From Phycisphaeraceae bacterium (GTDB lineage: Bacteria; Planctomycetota; Phycisphaerae; Phycisphaerales; UBA1924), in NCBI GenBank assembly GCA_020639135.1, contig JACKHE010000002.1, forward strand, positions 310,001 through 374,000: DNA of 64,000 nt, read 5' to 3'. Positions 55,433 to 63,458 of this stretch are shown here, piece after piece (positions within the stretch are counted from its first letter, which is position 1; each line of letters opens with the position of its first letter). Below the pieces are notes generated by a model, which saw only the letters and a list, made by a program, of their open reading frames with translations, had not been told where the DNA came from and searched no databases. Both the position numbers and the translations under genes were made by a program.

Positions 55433-56476
55433 ATGTTCCGAAGATTGTTTGGCGCTTGGCCCGCTCTGTGGGTCTGCCTGTGCTTCCTGCTTGGGCTTTG
55501 CGCCCTGCCGGCGTCGGGTCAGCTCGTCGGTGGCGAGTCCGAACGCGAGGTGGTCATCACCCTCGACAGCGGCGAGACGCTCAAGGGCCCGCTCGTCGGC
55601 CAGAGCGCCGAGGCGTTCACGCTCAACCATCTCATCCTGGGGGAGCTGCGCATCCCCATCATCCGAGTCGCATCGATCTACTACGTCCGCGCGGGTGAGT
55701 CCCCCGATTCGGTCTTCGGCCCCCAGCCGATCAAACCACCCGGCGATCCGGTCCCGGTCGTCATCGAGCAGCCCGCCCCGCCCAAGCCCCCCGAACCCAA
55801 GCCCGAGCCGGCGCCCAAGCCCCAACCCAAATGGTCCGGCAGCGTCGAGCTGGGCCTCAACGGCTCCGAGGGCAACACGCAGCTCCAGCGGGGACGCGTT
55901 GCCTTCGACGCCAAACGCGTCGCGCCGGGTTCGACGTTCGATCTCAGGGTCCGCTACCAGGCCGCGCAGACTAGGAGCGTCACCACCGAGAACCGCCTGA
56001 CCCTCCGCGCCAGGAACGAGTGGGCGACCTCCAGCGCCGACTGGAGGGTCTTCCTCGAGGGCGGCGCCGAGCGGGACCAGTTCCGAGACTTCGACTGGCG
56101 CGTCACCGGCAACGCCGGTTTCGCCTACGACGCGATCAAGAGCGATCCCACGAAGCTCACCCTCCGCGCCGGCATCGGCGGCTCCACGGAGTTCGGCTCG
56201 CCCCGCGACGGGATCTTCCCCGAGAGCGTCGCCGGCTACGAGTTCCACCACAAGCTCAACAAGCAGATGACCCTCACCTCGCTGGGCGAGATCAACCTCG
56301 ACCTCGACAACCTCTGGGAGTATCGCGCCCGCGTCAACGCCGCGCTGGACACCAGCCTCACCGACAACGGCGCCTGGCGCCTGCGCGTCGGGATCGAGGA
56401 CCGGTACGAGACGAACACGACGCGAGCCAAGCGCAACGACATCGACTACTTCATCTCACTCGTGTACCGCTTCTGA
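55433..56476 (+). CDS. DUF481 outer-membrane beta-barrel protein
   Basis: 347 residues from ATG 55433 (GAGGG upstream); GTG 55394 also has a ribosome site but gives a poor signal. A signal peptide (ALWVCLCFLLGLCALPASGQ) and a small beta domain (VVITLDSGETLKGPLVGQS) come first. A proline/lysine linker of about 25 residues (QPAPPKPPEPKPEPAPKPQP) follows, then the DUF481 barrel (GSVELGLNGSEGNTQLQRGR) ending in the outer-membrane signature YRF. Probably an outer-membrane barrel of unknown cargo. Confidence 0.8.
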   Translation: MFRRLFGAWPALWVCLCFLLGLCALPASGQLVGGESEREVVITLDSGETLKGPLVGQSAEAFTLNHLILGELRIPIIRVASIYYVRAGESPDSVFGPQPIKPPGDPVPVVIEQPAPPKPPEPKPEPAPKPQPKWSGSVELGLNGSEGNTQLQRGRVAFDAKRVAPGSTFDLRVRYQAAQTRSVTTENRLTLRARNEWATSSADWRVFLEGGAERDQFRDFDWRVTGNAGFAYDAIKSDPTKLTLRAGIGGSTEFGSPRDGIFPESVAGYEFHHKLNKQMTLTSLGEINLDLDNLWEYRARVNAALDTSLTDNGAWRLRVGIEDRYETNTTRAKRNDIDYFISLVYRF

Positions 56477-56485
56477 CCGCGCCGC

Positions 56486-57511
56486 TCAGACCTTGACGCC
56501 AGCCAGGCGCAGCAGCTTGGCCGGGGACTCGGCCTGCCCCGTGCGCGCGCTCAGGGCCGCGGCCTCGGCCATGCCGATCGCCCGCAGCCGGAGCCTGGGG
56601 TCCTCGTGCTCGATGACACCCTCGAGCCGGCGCGCGATCGCCTGCCCGATCACCTGCGCGGGGTCCGCGGGGCGCCCGGAGTGTTCGGAACGCTCGATCA
56701 GCTCGCCGTCCGGCGCGATCCACTCGAACGCGTCGTCCTCGACCCGGAGGCAGCCCCGATCGCCGAGGATCGTCACGCCGCGGAACCAGGGCCCCGCCTG
56801 ATCCGTCAAGGAGATCGACGCGGAGCGCCCGTCGGTGCACCGCAGCAGGGCGCTGCAATCGCCGCGGAGCTCCAGCAGCGTCTCCGGCGCCGGCCCGGCG
56901 CCCATCGGCGCGCCGATCGCGGCGTCCACGCTGTCGGGCTCGCCCAGCAGCGCCAGCGCCGCGTCCATCGCATCGACCAGCCGCGCGCCGAGCGAGCCCT
57001 GCGCCTCGCCGCAACGAGCCGAGACCGCGACCGTGCGAATCGGCCCGAATGTCTCCAGCGCCGCCGTCGCCGCCTGGAATCCCTGGCTGTGCCGCAGCAG
57101 CGGGACCAGCTCGACCCGTCCCGGCGTCGAGCCGTCGCCGAAGCCCTGTCCCGGATCGCCGATGCGCCCCGGGGGCGGCGCCAGCGAGAAGACCCGCACA
57201 CCGCGCTGATCCAGCCCCTTGAGCGCTTCATGGGAGAGTAGGGTGTGCTCGCTCTCGTCGGTGGTGATCGCTCCGATCAGCACCGCCTCGATGTCCGAGG
57301 ACGCCAGCGCGCTGCGCAGGTCGTCGGTCGCCGTCGCGTCCAGCGCCCTGGCCAGCCCCGCAACGGCGCCGCTCTGGTTGACGCCCGAGCAGCCGACGAG
57401 ATCCAGCCGCAGACCGGCCGCTTTGGCGATCCCCCTGGCGAGATCCGCCTGATTCTCGGAAAGCCAGGCGAGCGCGGGGCGGAGCGACAGGATGGGAACG
57501 GCGGGCGTCAT
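56486..57511 (-). CDS. Gfo/Idh/MocA-like protein of unknown function
   Basis: 341 residues from ATG 57511 (MTPAVPILSLRPALAWL); a longer frame would run into the RNase P RNA gene and is rejected. The C-terminal half has features of the Gfo/Idh/MocA substrate domain (FRGVTILGDRGCLRVEDDAFEWIAPDG). The N-terminal half contains VEAVLIGAITTDESEHTLLS and KGLDQRGVRVFS, plausible remnants of a nucleotide fold, but no GxGxxG loop is seen. It may be a degenerate oxidoreductase-like protein. Divergent from rnpB. Confidence 0.55.
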   Translation of the reverse strand: MTPAVPILSLRPALAWLSENQADLARGIAKAAGLRLDLVGCSGVNQSGAVAGLARALDATATDDLRSALASSDIEAVLIGAITTDESEHTLLSHEALKGLDQRGVRVFSLAPPPGRIGDPGQGFGDGSTPGRVELVPLLRHSQGFQAATAALETFGPIRTVAVSARCGEAQGSLGARLVDAMDAALALLGEPDSVDAAIGAPMGAGPAPETLLELRGDCSALLRCTDGRSASISLTDQAGPWFRGVTILGDRGCLRVEDDAFEWIAPDGELIERSEHSGRPADPAQVIGQAIARRLEGVIEHEDPRLRLRAIGMAEAAALSARTGQAESPAKLLRLAGVKV

Positions 57512-57543
57512 CGCCCAGAGCATATCGAATGCCCCCGGATGCA

Positions 57544-57549
57544 TATACT
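57544..57549 (+). promoter_or_regulatory. -10 box TATACT of the RNase P RNA gene
   Basis: TATACT ends six to seven bases before the predicted 5' end of the RNA, exactly where a -10 is expected. The -35 region is not recognisable. Confidence 0.6.
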
Positions 57550-57555
57550 GTTCCA

Positions 57556-57958
57556 AGCGCAGGCAGGCGGCCGCTGCCGGGCTTGGCCCGTCAGAGGAAA
57601 GTCCGAGCACGACAGGACACGGTGGTGGGTAACGCCCACCCGCCCCTTCGGCCGGGGGCGAGGGAAAGTGCAACAGAAAGGACACCGCCGATGGCCCCAG
57701 GGCACAGGCAAGGGTGAAAAGGTGCGGTAAGAGCGCACCGCCCGGGTGGCGACACCTGGGGCGATGGTAAACCCCACCGCGTGCAAGATCATGCAGCCCC
57801 CTCGGCGGCTCACGGGCCGCCGAACGCTCGGTCCGGGCGACACCGGAAGGTCAGGGGGCGGGTGGATCGCACGACGGCGTCGGCAACGGCGCCGCGAGAG
57901 AAATGGCCGCCCGAGCGAGGCACGCCTCGCCGGACAGAACTCGGCTTACCGCCTGCGT
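57556..57958 (+). ncRNA. rnpB: RNase P RNA, bacterial type A
   Basis: Universal motifs are in order: GAGGAAAGTCCGAGC at 57594-57608 (CR-I), GTGCAACAGAAA and CCGCCGATGGCC, GGTGAAAAGGTGCGGTAAGAGCGCACCG, GATGGTAAACCCC, AGAGAAATGGCCGCC, and ACAGAACTCGGCTTAC at 57934-57949 (CR-V). The helix P1 closes with CGCAGGC (57558-57564) and GCCTGCG (57951-57957). It is the catalytic subunit that cuts tRNA 5' leaders. About 400 bases, normal length; ends are set by P1 and are accurate to a few bases. Confidence 0.97.
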
Positions 57959-57967
57959 CGGTCGATC

Positions 57968-58006
57968 GCGAGCCTCGGGGAGCAACCCGGGGCTCGCGGC
58001 CTTTTT
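57968..58006 (+). terminator. rho-independent terminator of rnpB
   Basis: GCGAGCCTCGGG pairs with CCCGGGGCTCGC (12 bp, one G-T) with a six-base loop, followed by GGCCTTTTT ending at 58006. It lies ten bases past P1. Confidence 0.9.
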
Positions 58007-58074
58007 GGTGAGATCCCGCCGCAAGCCGCATCCTGACGACCGTTTCCCCCATTGACCGATACAGTCACTCCCCG

Positions 58075-59664
58075 ATGTACCAGGCCCTGCTCACACGCCG
58101 TTACCTCACCAGCAAGCTGATGCCGCTGCTCGCGGCGCTCGCGGTGGTCCTGTGCACGGCGATGGTGCTGGTCGTCTGGTCGGTGATGGGGGGGTTCCTG
58201 GGGATGCTCCTGGACACGGGCCGCCTGCTCGTCGGCGATGTCGAGATCACCCGACCCGTCACCGGGATGCCGTACTACGAGGAGTTGATCGAGCGGCTCG
58301 AAGCCGACCCCGAGATCAAGGCGGCGACGGCGACCGTTGAGGGCCTCGCCCTGATGGGGCTGGAAGACGGGCGGACGATGGCCGTCAAGGTCATCGGCGT
58401 CGATGGCAAGGGGTACGACGCGGTCACCGGCTACGGCGACACGCTCTGGTGGCGGCATCTTGATCAACCGAACAAGAAAGATGTCAGCCGCGAGGATCTC
58501 AGGCTCCAGCTCGAGCCGGGCTACGAGGACGCCGGGCTCATGCTCACCGAGAACAATCCCTTCACGGGCGAACCGGTGGCGGCGGCTGTGCCGGGCATCG
58601 AAGCGACCGGGGAAACCAGCCGTCAGACGGGCGGCTGGTATCAGAGCGCCTACACCGAAGGGCTGGGGGTCACCCTGCGCAGATCGGAATCCGGAGATCG
58701 CTGGGTGATGCAGAGCGATGGCAGGGAGTACGTCATCGACAAGCTCCCGTTCACAATCGACCAGTCCATCACGCTGAGCATGCTCCCGATCAGCGGGCGA
58801 GGGGCCGCGATCGATGTGCAGGTGCGAAAAATCCCGATCGCGAACGAGTTCCGCACCGGCCTCTACGAAGTTGACCAGGGGATCGTGCTGGTCCGCATGG
58901 ATCTGGTCCAGGAGATGCTCAAGCTCGATCGGGCCGTGCGCGTCGCGGATTCCTTCAGCAGCGGCGTGACGACGAACGACGACGGCTCGGAGTCGTTCGC
59001 CGAGCCCGAGATCATCGGCGAGGAGCCCGCGCGTGCGACGAGCGTGCTCATCAAGGGGGCGCCGGGCGTCACCGATCAGCGCGTGAAGGAGCGCTGCGTC
59101 GCGATCTACGCCCAGTTCTTCGAGGCGCACCCCTTCGAGGTCCCCTCCCCGGGCCAGGTGCGGATCGACAAGTGGGACGAGCGGCCTTCCGTGGCGCACC
59201 TCATCGGCGCCGTCAAGACCGAGACCTCCCTCGTGCTCGCCCTCTTCGGGTTCATCTCGCTGACGGCGGTCTTCCTCGTCTTCGCGATCTTCTGGGCGAT
59301 GGTCAGCGAGAAGACCAAGGACATCGGCATCTTGCGCTCCGTCGGCGCCTCGCGCAGCGGCGTCGGGATGATCTTCATCTCGTACGGGCTGGTCATCGGG
59401 CTCGTCGGCGCCGTCCTGGGCGTCGCGCTCGCGTTCCTCATCGTCCACAACATCAACCCCATCCACGAGTGGATCGGGCAGGTCACCGGGCGCTACGTCT
59501 GGGACCCGAAGGTGTATTACTTCACGGTCATCCCCAACAAGGTCGTGCTCTGGCAGGCGGCGCTCATCCTCGTCGGCGGCGCCGTCTTCAGCGTGCTCGG
59601 CTCGATCCTCCCCGCGGCCAAGGCCGCCAACATGGACCCCGTCCGCGCGCTGCGGTTCGAGTAG
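58075..59664 (+). CDS. LolC/LolE-type ABC transporter permease
   Basis: 529 residues with the MacB/FtsX permease plan: one N-terminal helix (about residues 20-42), a large periplasmic domain of ~330 residues, and three C-terminal helices (VLALFGFISLTAVFLVFAI, ISYGLVIGLVGAVLGVALAF, ALILVGGAVFSVLGSILP). The cytoplasmic coupling helix EKTKDIGILRSVGASR and the ending PVRALRFE are hallmarks. With the ATPase encoded next it probably moves lipoproteins from the inner membrane. A single permease, rather than LolC plus LolE, suggests a homodimer. Confidence 0.85.
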   Translation: MYQALLTRRYLTSKLMPLLAALAVVLCTAMVLVVWSVMGGFLGMLLDTGRLLVGDVEITRPVTGMPYYEELIERLEADPEIKAATATVEGLALMGLEDGRTMAVKVIGVDGKGYDAVTGYGDTLWWRHLDQPNKKDVSREDLRLQLEPGYEDAGLMLTENNPFTGEPVAAAVPGIEATGETSRQTGGWYQSAYTEGLGVTLRRSESGDRWVMQSDGREYVIDKLPFTIDQSITLSMLPISGRGAAIDVQVRKIPIANEFRTGLYEVDQGIVLVRMDLVQEMLKLDRAVRVADSFSSGVTTNDDGSESFAEPEIIGEEPARATSVLIKGAPGVTDQRVKERCVAIYAQFFEAHPFEVPSPGQVRIDKWDERPSVAHLIGAVKTETSLVLALFGFISLTAVFLVFAIFWAMVSEKTKDIGILRSVGASRSGVGMIFISYGLVIGLVGAVLGVALAFLIVHNINPIHEWIGQVTGRYVWDPKVYYFTVIPNKVVLWQAALILVGGAVFSVLGSILPAAKAANMDPVRALRFE

Positions 59665-59678
59665 CGCCGCCCCCGATC

Positions 59679-60425
59679 ATGCCCATCCTCGAAGCCAGAT
59701 CGCTCTCCCGCACGTACCGCCTGGGCAAGGTGGACGTCCCGGTGCTGCGCGACCTGAGTCTGAGCGTCGCCGAGGGCGAGTGGCTGGCGATCCTCGGCGC
59801 CTCGGGCTCCGGCAAGTCCACCCTGCTGCACCTGCTGGGGGGGCTCGATCGACCCGATCGGAACCGCTCAAACCCGCAGGCCGGCGTGTACTTCGACGGG
59901 GCCCCGCTCGCTGGCAAGTCCCGGCGCGATCTCGACCGGCACCGCGCGCGGGACTTCGGATTCGTCTTCCAGTTCTACCACCTGCTCCCGGAGCTGACGG
60001 CGCTGCAGAACGTCACCGTCGCGTCGATGGTCCGGCTGGGCCTCGGCTACGCCGGCCGCTCGCGGGAGGTCCGCAAAGTCGCCGAGGAGCTGCTCGATCG
60101 GTTCGGGCTCTCGGGCAGGCTGGGTCACCGCCCGGCGGAGCTCTCCGGAGGCGAGCGGCAGCGCGTGGCGATCGCCCGGGCGCTCGTCAACGAGCCGAGG
60201 GTCCTGCTGGCGGACGAGCCGACCGGCAACCTCGACCGGGCGACCGGCCAGGGGATCCTCGACACCATTTCGGACCTGCACCGCGACAAGCGGCAGACCA
60301 TCGTGATGGTCACGCACGACCCGTACGTCGCCGATCGCGCCGACCGCGCGCTGCGACTGGTTGACGGGGTGCTCGCCGACAACCGGGAGGAATCCGCGCC
60401 GATGACGCCGGTTTTGCAGGGATGA
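59679..60425 (+). CDS. LolD-type ABC transporter ATP-binding protein
   Basis: 248 residues from ATG 59679. Walker A ILGASGSGKSTLLHLLGG (40-48 core), Q-loop FVFQFYHLLPELTALQNV, signature ELSGGERQRVAIARALVNEP, Walker B VLLADEPTGNLD and the switch His in VMVTHDPYVADRA are all intact. A short insert (PDRNRSNPQAG) sits before the Q-loop. It powers the permease encoded 14 bases upstream. Confidence 0.92.
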   Translation: MPILEARSLSRTYRLGKVDVPVLRDLSLSVAEGEWLAILGASGSGKSTLLHLLGGLDRPDRNRSNPQAGVYFDGAPLAGKSRRDLDRHRARDFGFVFQFYHLLPELTALQNVTVASMVRLGLGYAGRSREVRKVAEELLDRFGLSGRLGHRPAELSGGERQRVAIARALVNEPRVLLADEPTGNLDRATGQGILDTISDLHRDKRQTIVMVTHDPYVADRADRALRLVDGVLADNREESAPMTPVLQG

Positions 60426-60494
60426 ACGGCGCCGGCCCGCTCTGTTGAACTCCCCCGTCTCCGCCGCGTAAGGCGGGTGTGAGGATTCATCCGA

Positions 60495-60526
60495 TATACT
60501 CTGTCCCGACCGTGCGGGCCCGCACG
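60495..60526 (+). promoter_or_regulatory. cdaA promoter with a 16-bp perfect palindrome
   Basis: TATACT at 60495-60500 is followed after ten bases by CGTGCGGGCCCGCACG at 60511-60526, an exact palindrome in the position of an operator at about +5 to +20. The gene start is 26 bases further on. Confidence 0.45.
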
Positions 60527-60552
60527 CACTTCCTTTCCCTGTAGGGCGCCCT

Positions 60553-61410
60553 GTGTTCCGATTCGAGCCACTCCAGCAACTGCTCGTCCGCCTCGGCGGG
60601 TACCCCGTGTGGGAGGTGGCGCTGGAGCTGCTGATCATCGGCGCGCTCGTCTGGATCGTCTGGCGGTTCGTCAAGGGCACCAGGGCCGCCGGCGCCCTCA
60701 AGGGCATCCTTGTGCTCGTGCTGCTGATGATCGCGCTGCGGCTGGTCACCCCGAGCCAGTCCTTCGAACGCATCGCCTTTCTCTACGACAACATCCTCAC
60801 CCTCGCCGCGTTCGGGCTCGTGATCATCTTCCAGCCCGAGCTCCGCCGGGCCCTCGTCCGCCTCGGCGAGACCACCTTCTTCCGCGCCACACCCTCCGAC
60901 GTCGCCGAGGTCATCGACGCCATCGAGAAGGCCTGCACCTTCCTCAGCAAGAACAAGTTCGGCGCCATCATCGCCATCGAGCGCCACACCGGGCTCCGCG
61001 AGACGATCGAGAACGGGCGCATGCTCAACGCGGACATCTCCGCCGCGCTCATCCAGTCGATCTTCTGGCCCAACAACCCCCTGCACGACATGGGGATCGT
61101 GATCAAGGGGAACAAGATCGTCGCCGCGGGTGTCCAGTTCCCCCTCGCCGACGCGATCGAGACGAACGACCCGACGCTGGGCACGCGCCACCGCGCGGCG
61201 GTGGGCCTGAGCCGCGTCAGCGACGCGATCGTCGTCGTCGTCAGCGAGGAGACCGGCATGATTTCGCTCGCCGACCGGGGCAGGCTGCTCCGGGGGCTGA
61301 CGCGGGAGGACCTGATCGAGGACCTGCGGCAGCGGCTGTCGATCGTCGATCCCGAGGCGCCGCAGCAACAGCAGCAGACTGAGCAGTCCGGGATGGAGAC
61401 GGCCGCATGA
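60553..61410 (+). CDS. cdaA: CdaA-type diadenylate cyclase
   Basis: 285 residues from GTG 60553. Three N-terminal hydrophobic segments (ALELLIIGALVWIVW, GILVLVLLMIALRLV, ILTLAAFGLVIIFQPELRRAL) precede the DAC domain with KFGAIIAIERHTGL and GTRHRAAVGLS (RHR motif 212-214). The usual active-site DGA is DMG here (179-181, in LHDMGIVIKGNKIVAAG), a substitution beside a key metal-binding Asp that remains. A Gln-rich tail follows. It makes the second messenger c-di-AMP from two ATP; activity should be checked because of the DMG change. Coupled by 4 bases to cdaR. Confidence 0.9.
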   Translation: MFRFEPLQQLLVRLGGYPVWEVALELLIIGALVWIVWRFVKGTRAAGALKGILVLVLLMIALRLVTPSQSFERIAFLYDNILTLAAFGLVIIFQPELRRALVRLGETTFFRATPSDVAEVIDAIEKACTFLSKNKFGAIIAIERHTGLRETIENGRMLNADISAALIQSIFWPNNPLHDMGIVIKGNKIVAAGVQFPLADAIETNDPTLGTRHRAAVGLSRVSDAIVVVVSEETGMISLADRGRLLRGLTREDLIEDLRQRLSIVDPEAPQQQQQTEQSGMETAA

Positions 61411-62465
61411 ACGCGATCCTCGACAACATCCGGCGCGGGGTGACCGTCAAGGAGATCGTCGCGGTGATCGTCGTGACGTGCCTGATCTGGCTCTACGCCG
61501 AGGCCGAGAGCGTGGCGACGACCAACGTCGAGACGTTCGTCCGTCTCGAGGCGCCGGCGGGGTCGGACCGGGTCGTCAAGCCGGTGGATCCCAACTGGTC
61601 CAGCTCGATCAGCATCCGGCTCCAGGGCGCCCGGGGCTCCATCGACGCCGCGAGATCGGCCATGGCCCGGGGGGTCGATCTGACGCTCGGGACCGGCGGG
61701 ATCCCGACGAGGCCGGGCCAGCACAACATCAACCTGCAATCGGTGATCCAGGAGGCCGTGCTGCGCGACCACACCGGTGTCGTCGTCGCGTCGGTGGATC
61801 CCCCGGGCTTCGTGATCGACGTCGAACCAATCGTCAAAGTCGCTGACATCCCGATCCGGTTCGTCCCTCCGGAGGGGCTGCTGATCGCCGGGGATCCGGT
61901 CGTCGATCCCCCGGTGGCGTCGCTGACCGCGCCGCAGTCGGTCATCGATCGCGCCACGGCTTCAGGTGAAGCGCTGACGGTGAAGCTCCGGATCAACTCC
62001 GCCGAGTTGGAGAGCCTGCCGGCGGGGGTGTCGCGCACGTTCGTCGGGACGCTGGAGCTCCCCGGCGTGACCATCTCGAACCCCAACATCAGCATGACGC
62101 CCCAGACCGCAAGCGTGACCGTCCGGATCCAGAGCCAGCTTAGCGATGTGGTGCTCCCCTCGGTCCCGATCTGGGAGATGATCCCGCCGCCCGAGGCGGA
62201 CAACTGGACGATCACGATCGAGCCACCCTTCCTGACGGACCTCACGCTCGCGGGGCCCACGGACCTCGTCAAGCGGGTCGAGTCCGGAGAGATCCGGGTC
62301 GTGGCTGTCGTCGAGTGCGCCGGGGAGGTCCTCGAAGCCGGGGGGGGCGAGCTGAGCGTTCAGTTCCCCGGGCTCCCCGCCGGGTTGCAGGTCGCCTCGG
62401 AATCGCCGCGGGTCAATGTGACCGCGGTCCGCCGTGACGCGATCGCCAACTCGCCGCAGCCCTGA
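61407..62465 (+). CDS. cdaR: YbbR-domain regulator of CdaA
   Basis: 352 residues overlapping cdaA by ATGA. A short cytoplasmic start and one helix (VKEIVAVIVVTCLIWLYAEA) anchor it; about three to four YbbR-type repeats follow (e.g. VADIPIRFVPPEGLLIAGDP, VTISNPNISMTPQTASVTV). In Firmicutes CdaR modulates CdaA from the outside of the membrane; the conserved order supports the same here. Confidence 0.88.
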   Translation: MNAILDNIRRGVTVKEIVAVIVVTCLIWLYAEAESVATTNVETFVRLEAPAGSDRVVKPVDPNWSSSISIRLQGARGSIDAARSAMARGVDLTLGTGGIPTRPGQHNINLQSVIQEAVLRDHTGVVVASVDPPGFVIDVEPIVKVADIPIRFVPPEGLLIAGDPVVDPPVASLTAPQSVIDRATASGEALTVKLRINSAELESLPAGVSRTFVGTLELPGVTISNPNISMTPQTASVTVRIQSQLSDVVLPSVPIWEMIPPPEADNWTITIEPPFLTDLTLAGPTDLVKRVESGEIRVVAVVECAGEVLEAGGGELSVQFPGLPAGLQVASESPRVNVTAVRRDAIANSPQP

Positions 62466-62469
62466 TCGA

Positions 62470-63450
62470 TCACGCCGTTGATGGGCGGCCGACGGCGGAC
62501 CGCCAGCGATCCAGCCACCGCTGCGCCTCGGCCCCGGTCCCGGGCGCCGACGCCTCATCATCAACCGACCGACCGGCGCCGGACAGCGATTCGTTCAGCG
62601 CGGTGACGATCCCGACGCGCCCCGCGCGCCGGGGGACAACGGCGCCTTCGACCCGCGGCGCCGCCGCCGCGCCGGCGTTGAACGATCCGGCGATGACCGG
62701 GATGCGCATCCGCAGCGCGCAACGCAGTGCCAGCGCCTGGGACGAAGAGCTCGCCCAGGGATCGTTCGGAGGGAAGCCTGTCGGGCAGCAGATCGCGTCC
62801 GAGGCGATCGCGATGGCGTACATCGGCGCTGACAGGCACTCGATCCGCCAGACATCCGCGGCGCTTGCTGCGTACCGCGCCGCTCTCGTCACGCCCTGGG
62901 CGCTCGCGGAGCCCGGGATGAGCCCCACCAGCGTTCGGTCCTGGATCGAGCAAGTCAGCGGCGCGATCGTCAGCCCGAACTCGCCCGCGCTGGAACGGTC
63001 CGGGTCGAGGTCCAGCAGCATCACGGCGAGCTCGTCGTCCCCGATCTCGAAGCGGTCCCGCCACGACGCCCGGGCGTCGGGACCGATCAGACGCTGATCG
63101 ATGGGGGGATCAGGCGGTGGGGAGGGCAGCGGCCAGGCGAGATCGGTCAGCCCCTGCGCCAGCGCCGCGGTCGCCCTGGTCCAGGGCTGGGCCAGATCGA
63201 TCCGTCCGAGCCTTGCGATTTCCCGGCGGATGGCCTGGCGTGCGGCGCTCACCTGCCGGACCGTTGTCGAGATCCGGCCGTCGGGGCGCGCCCCGAACGG
63301 GCGCAGCCGTTCGGATGCTTCCACACCCCCGAAGCAGATCAGCAGGTGCTCGTTCCGGCTGTCCTCCCGCTGGAGCAGCGCGATTGCGGCGGCGGCCCCC
63401 TCCGGAGGTCCGGTGTCACCGTCGGCGTCGATGAGGTGCACGATTCGCAT
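62470..63450 (-). CDS. hypothetical protein, possible glycosyltransferase-like fold
   Basis: 326 residues. The start MRIVHLIDADGDTGPPEGAA and HLLICFGGVEASERL resemble the N-terminus of GT4-type glycosyltransferases, and VVPRRAGRVGIVTALNESL a C-terminal helix of that fold. No donor-binding EX7E motif can be pointed out with confidence. Weakly conserved and poorly known. It is convergent with cdaR, five bases apart, and encoded just after the right-edge gene. Confidence 0.45.
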   Translation of the reverse strand: MRIVHLIDADGDTGPPEGAAAAIALLQREDSRNEHLLICFGGVEASERLRPFGARPDGRISTTVRQVSAARQAIRREIARLGRIDLAQPWTRATAALAQGLTDLAWPLPSPPPDPPIDQRLIGPDARASWRDRFEIGDDELAVMLLDLDPDRSSAGEFGLTIAPLTCSIQDRTLVGLIPGSASAQGVTRAARYAASAADVWRIECLSAPMYAIAIASDAICCPTGFPPNDPWASSSSQALALRCALRMRIPVIAGSFNAGAAAAPRVEGAVVPRRAGRVGIVTALNESLSGAGRSVDDEASAPGTGAEAQRWLDRWRSAVGRPSTA

Positions 63451-63458
63451 CGGGGGGG

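Noticed and set aside
57512..57685. N-terminal extension of the 56486-57511 gene
   Set aside because: Would run through the promoter and 5' part of the RNase P RNA gene.
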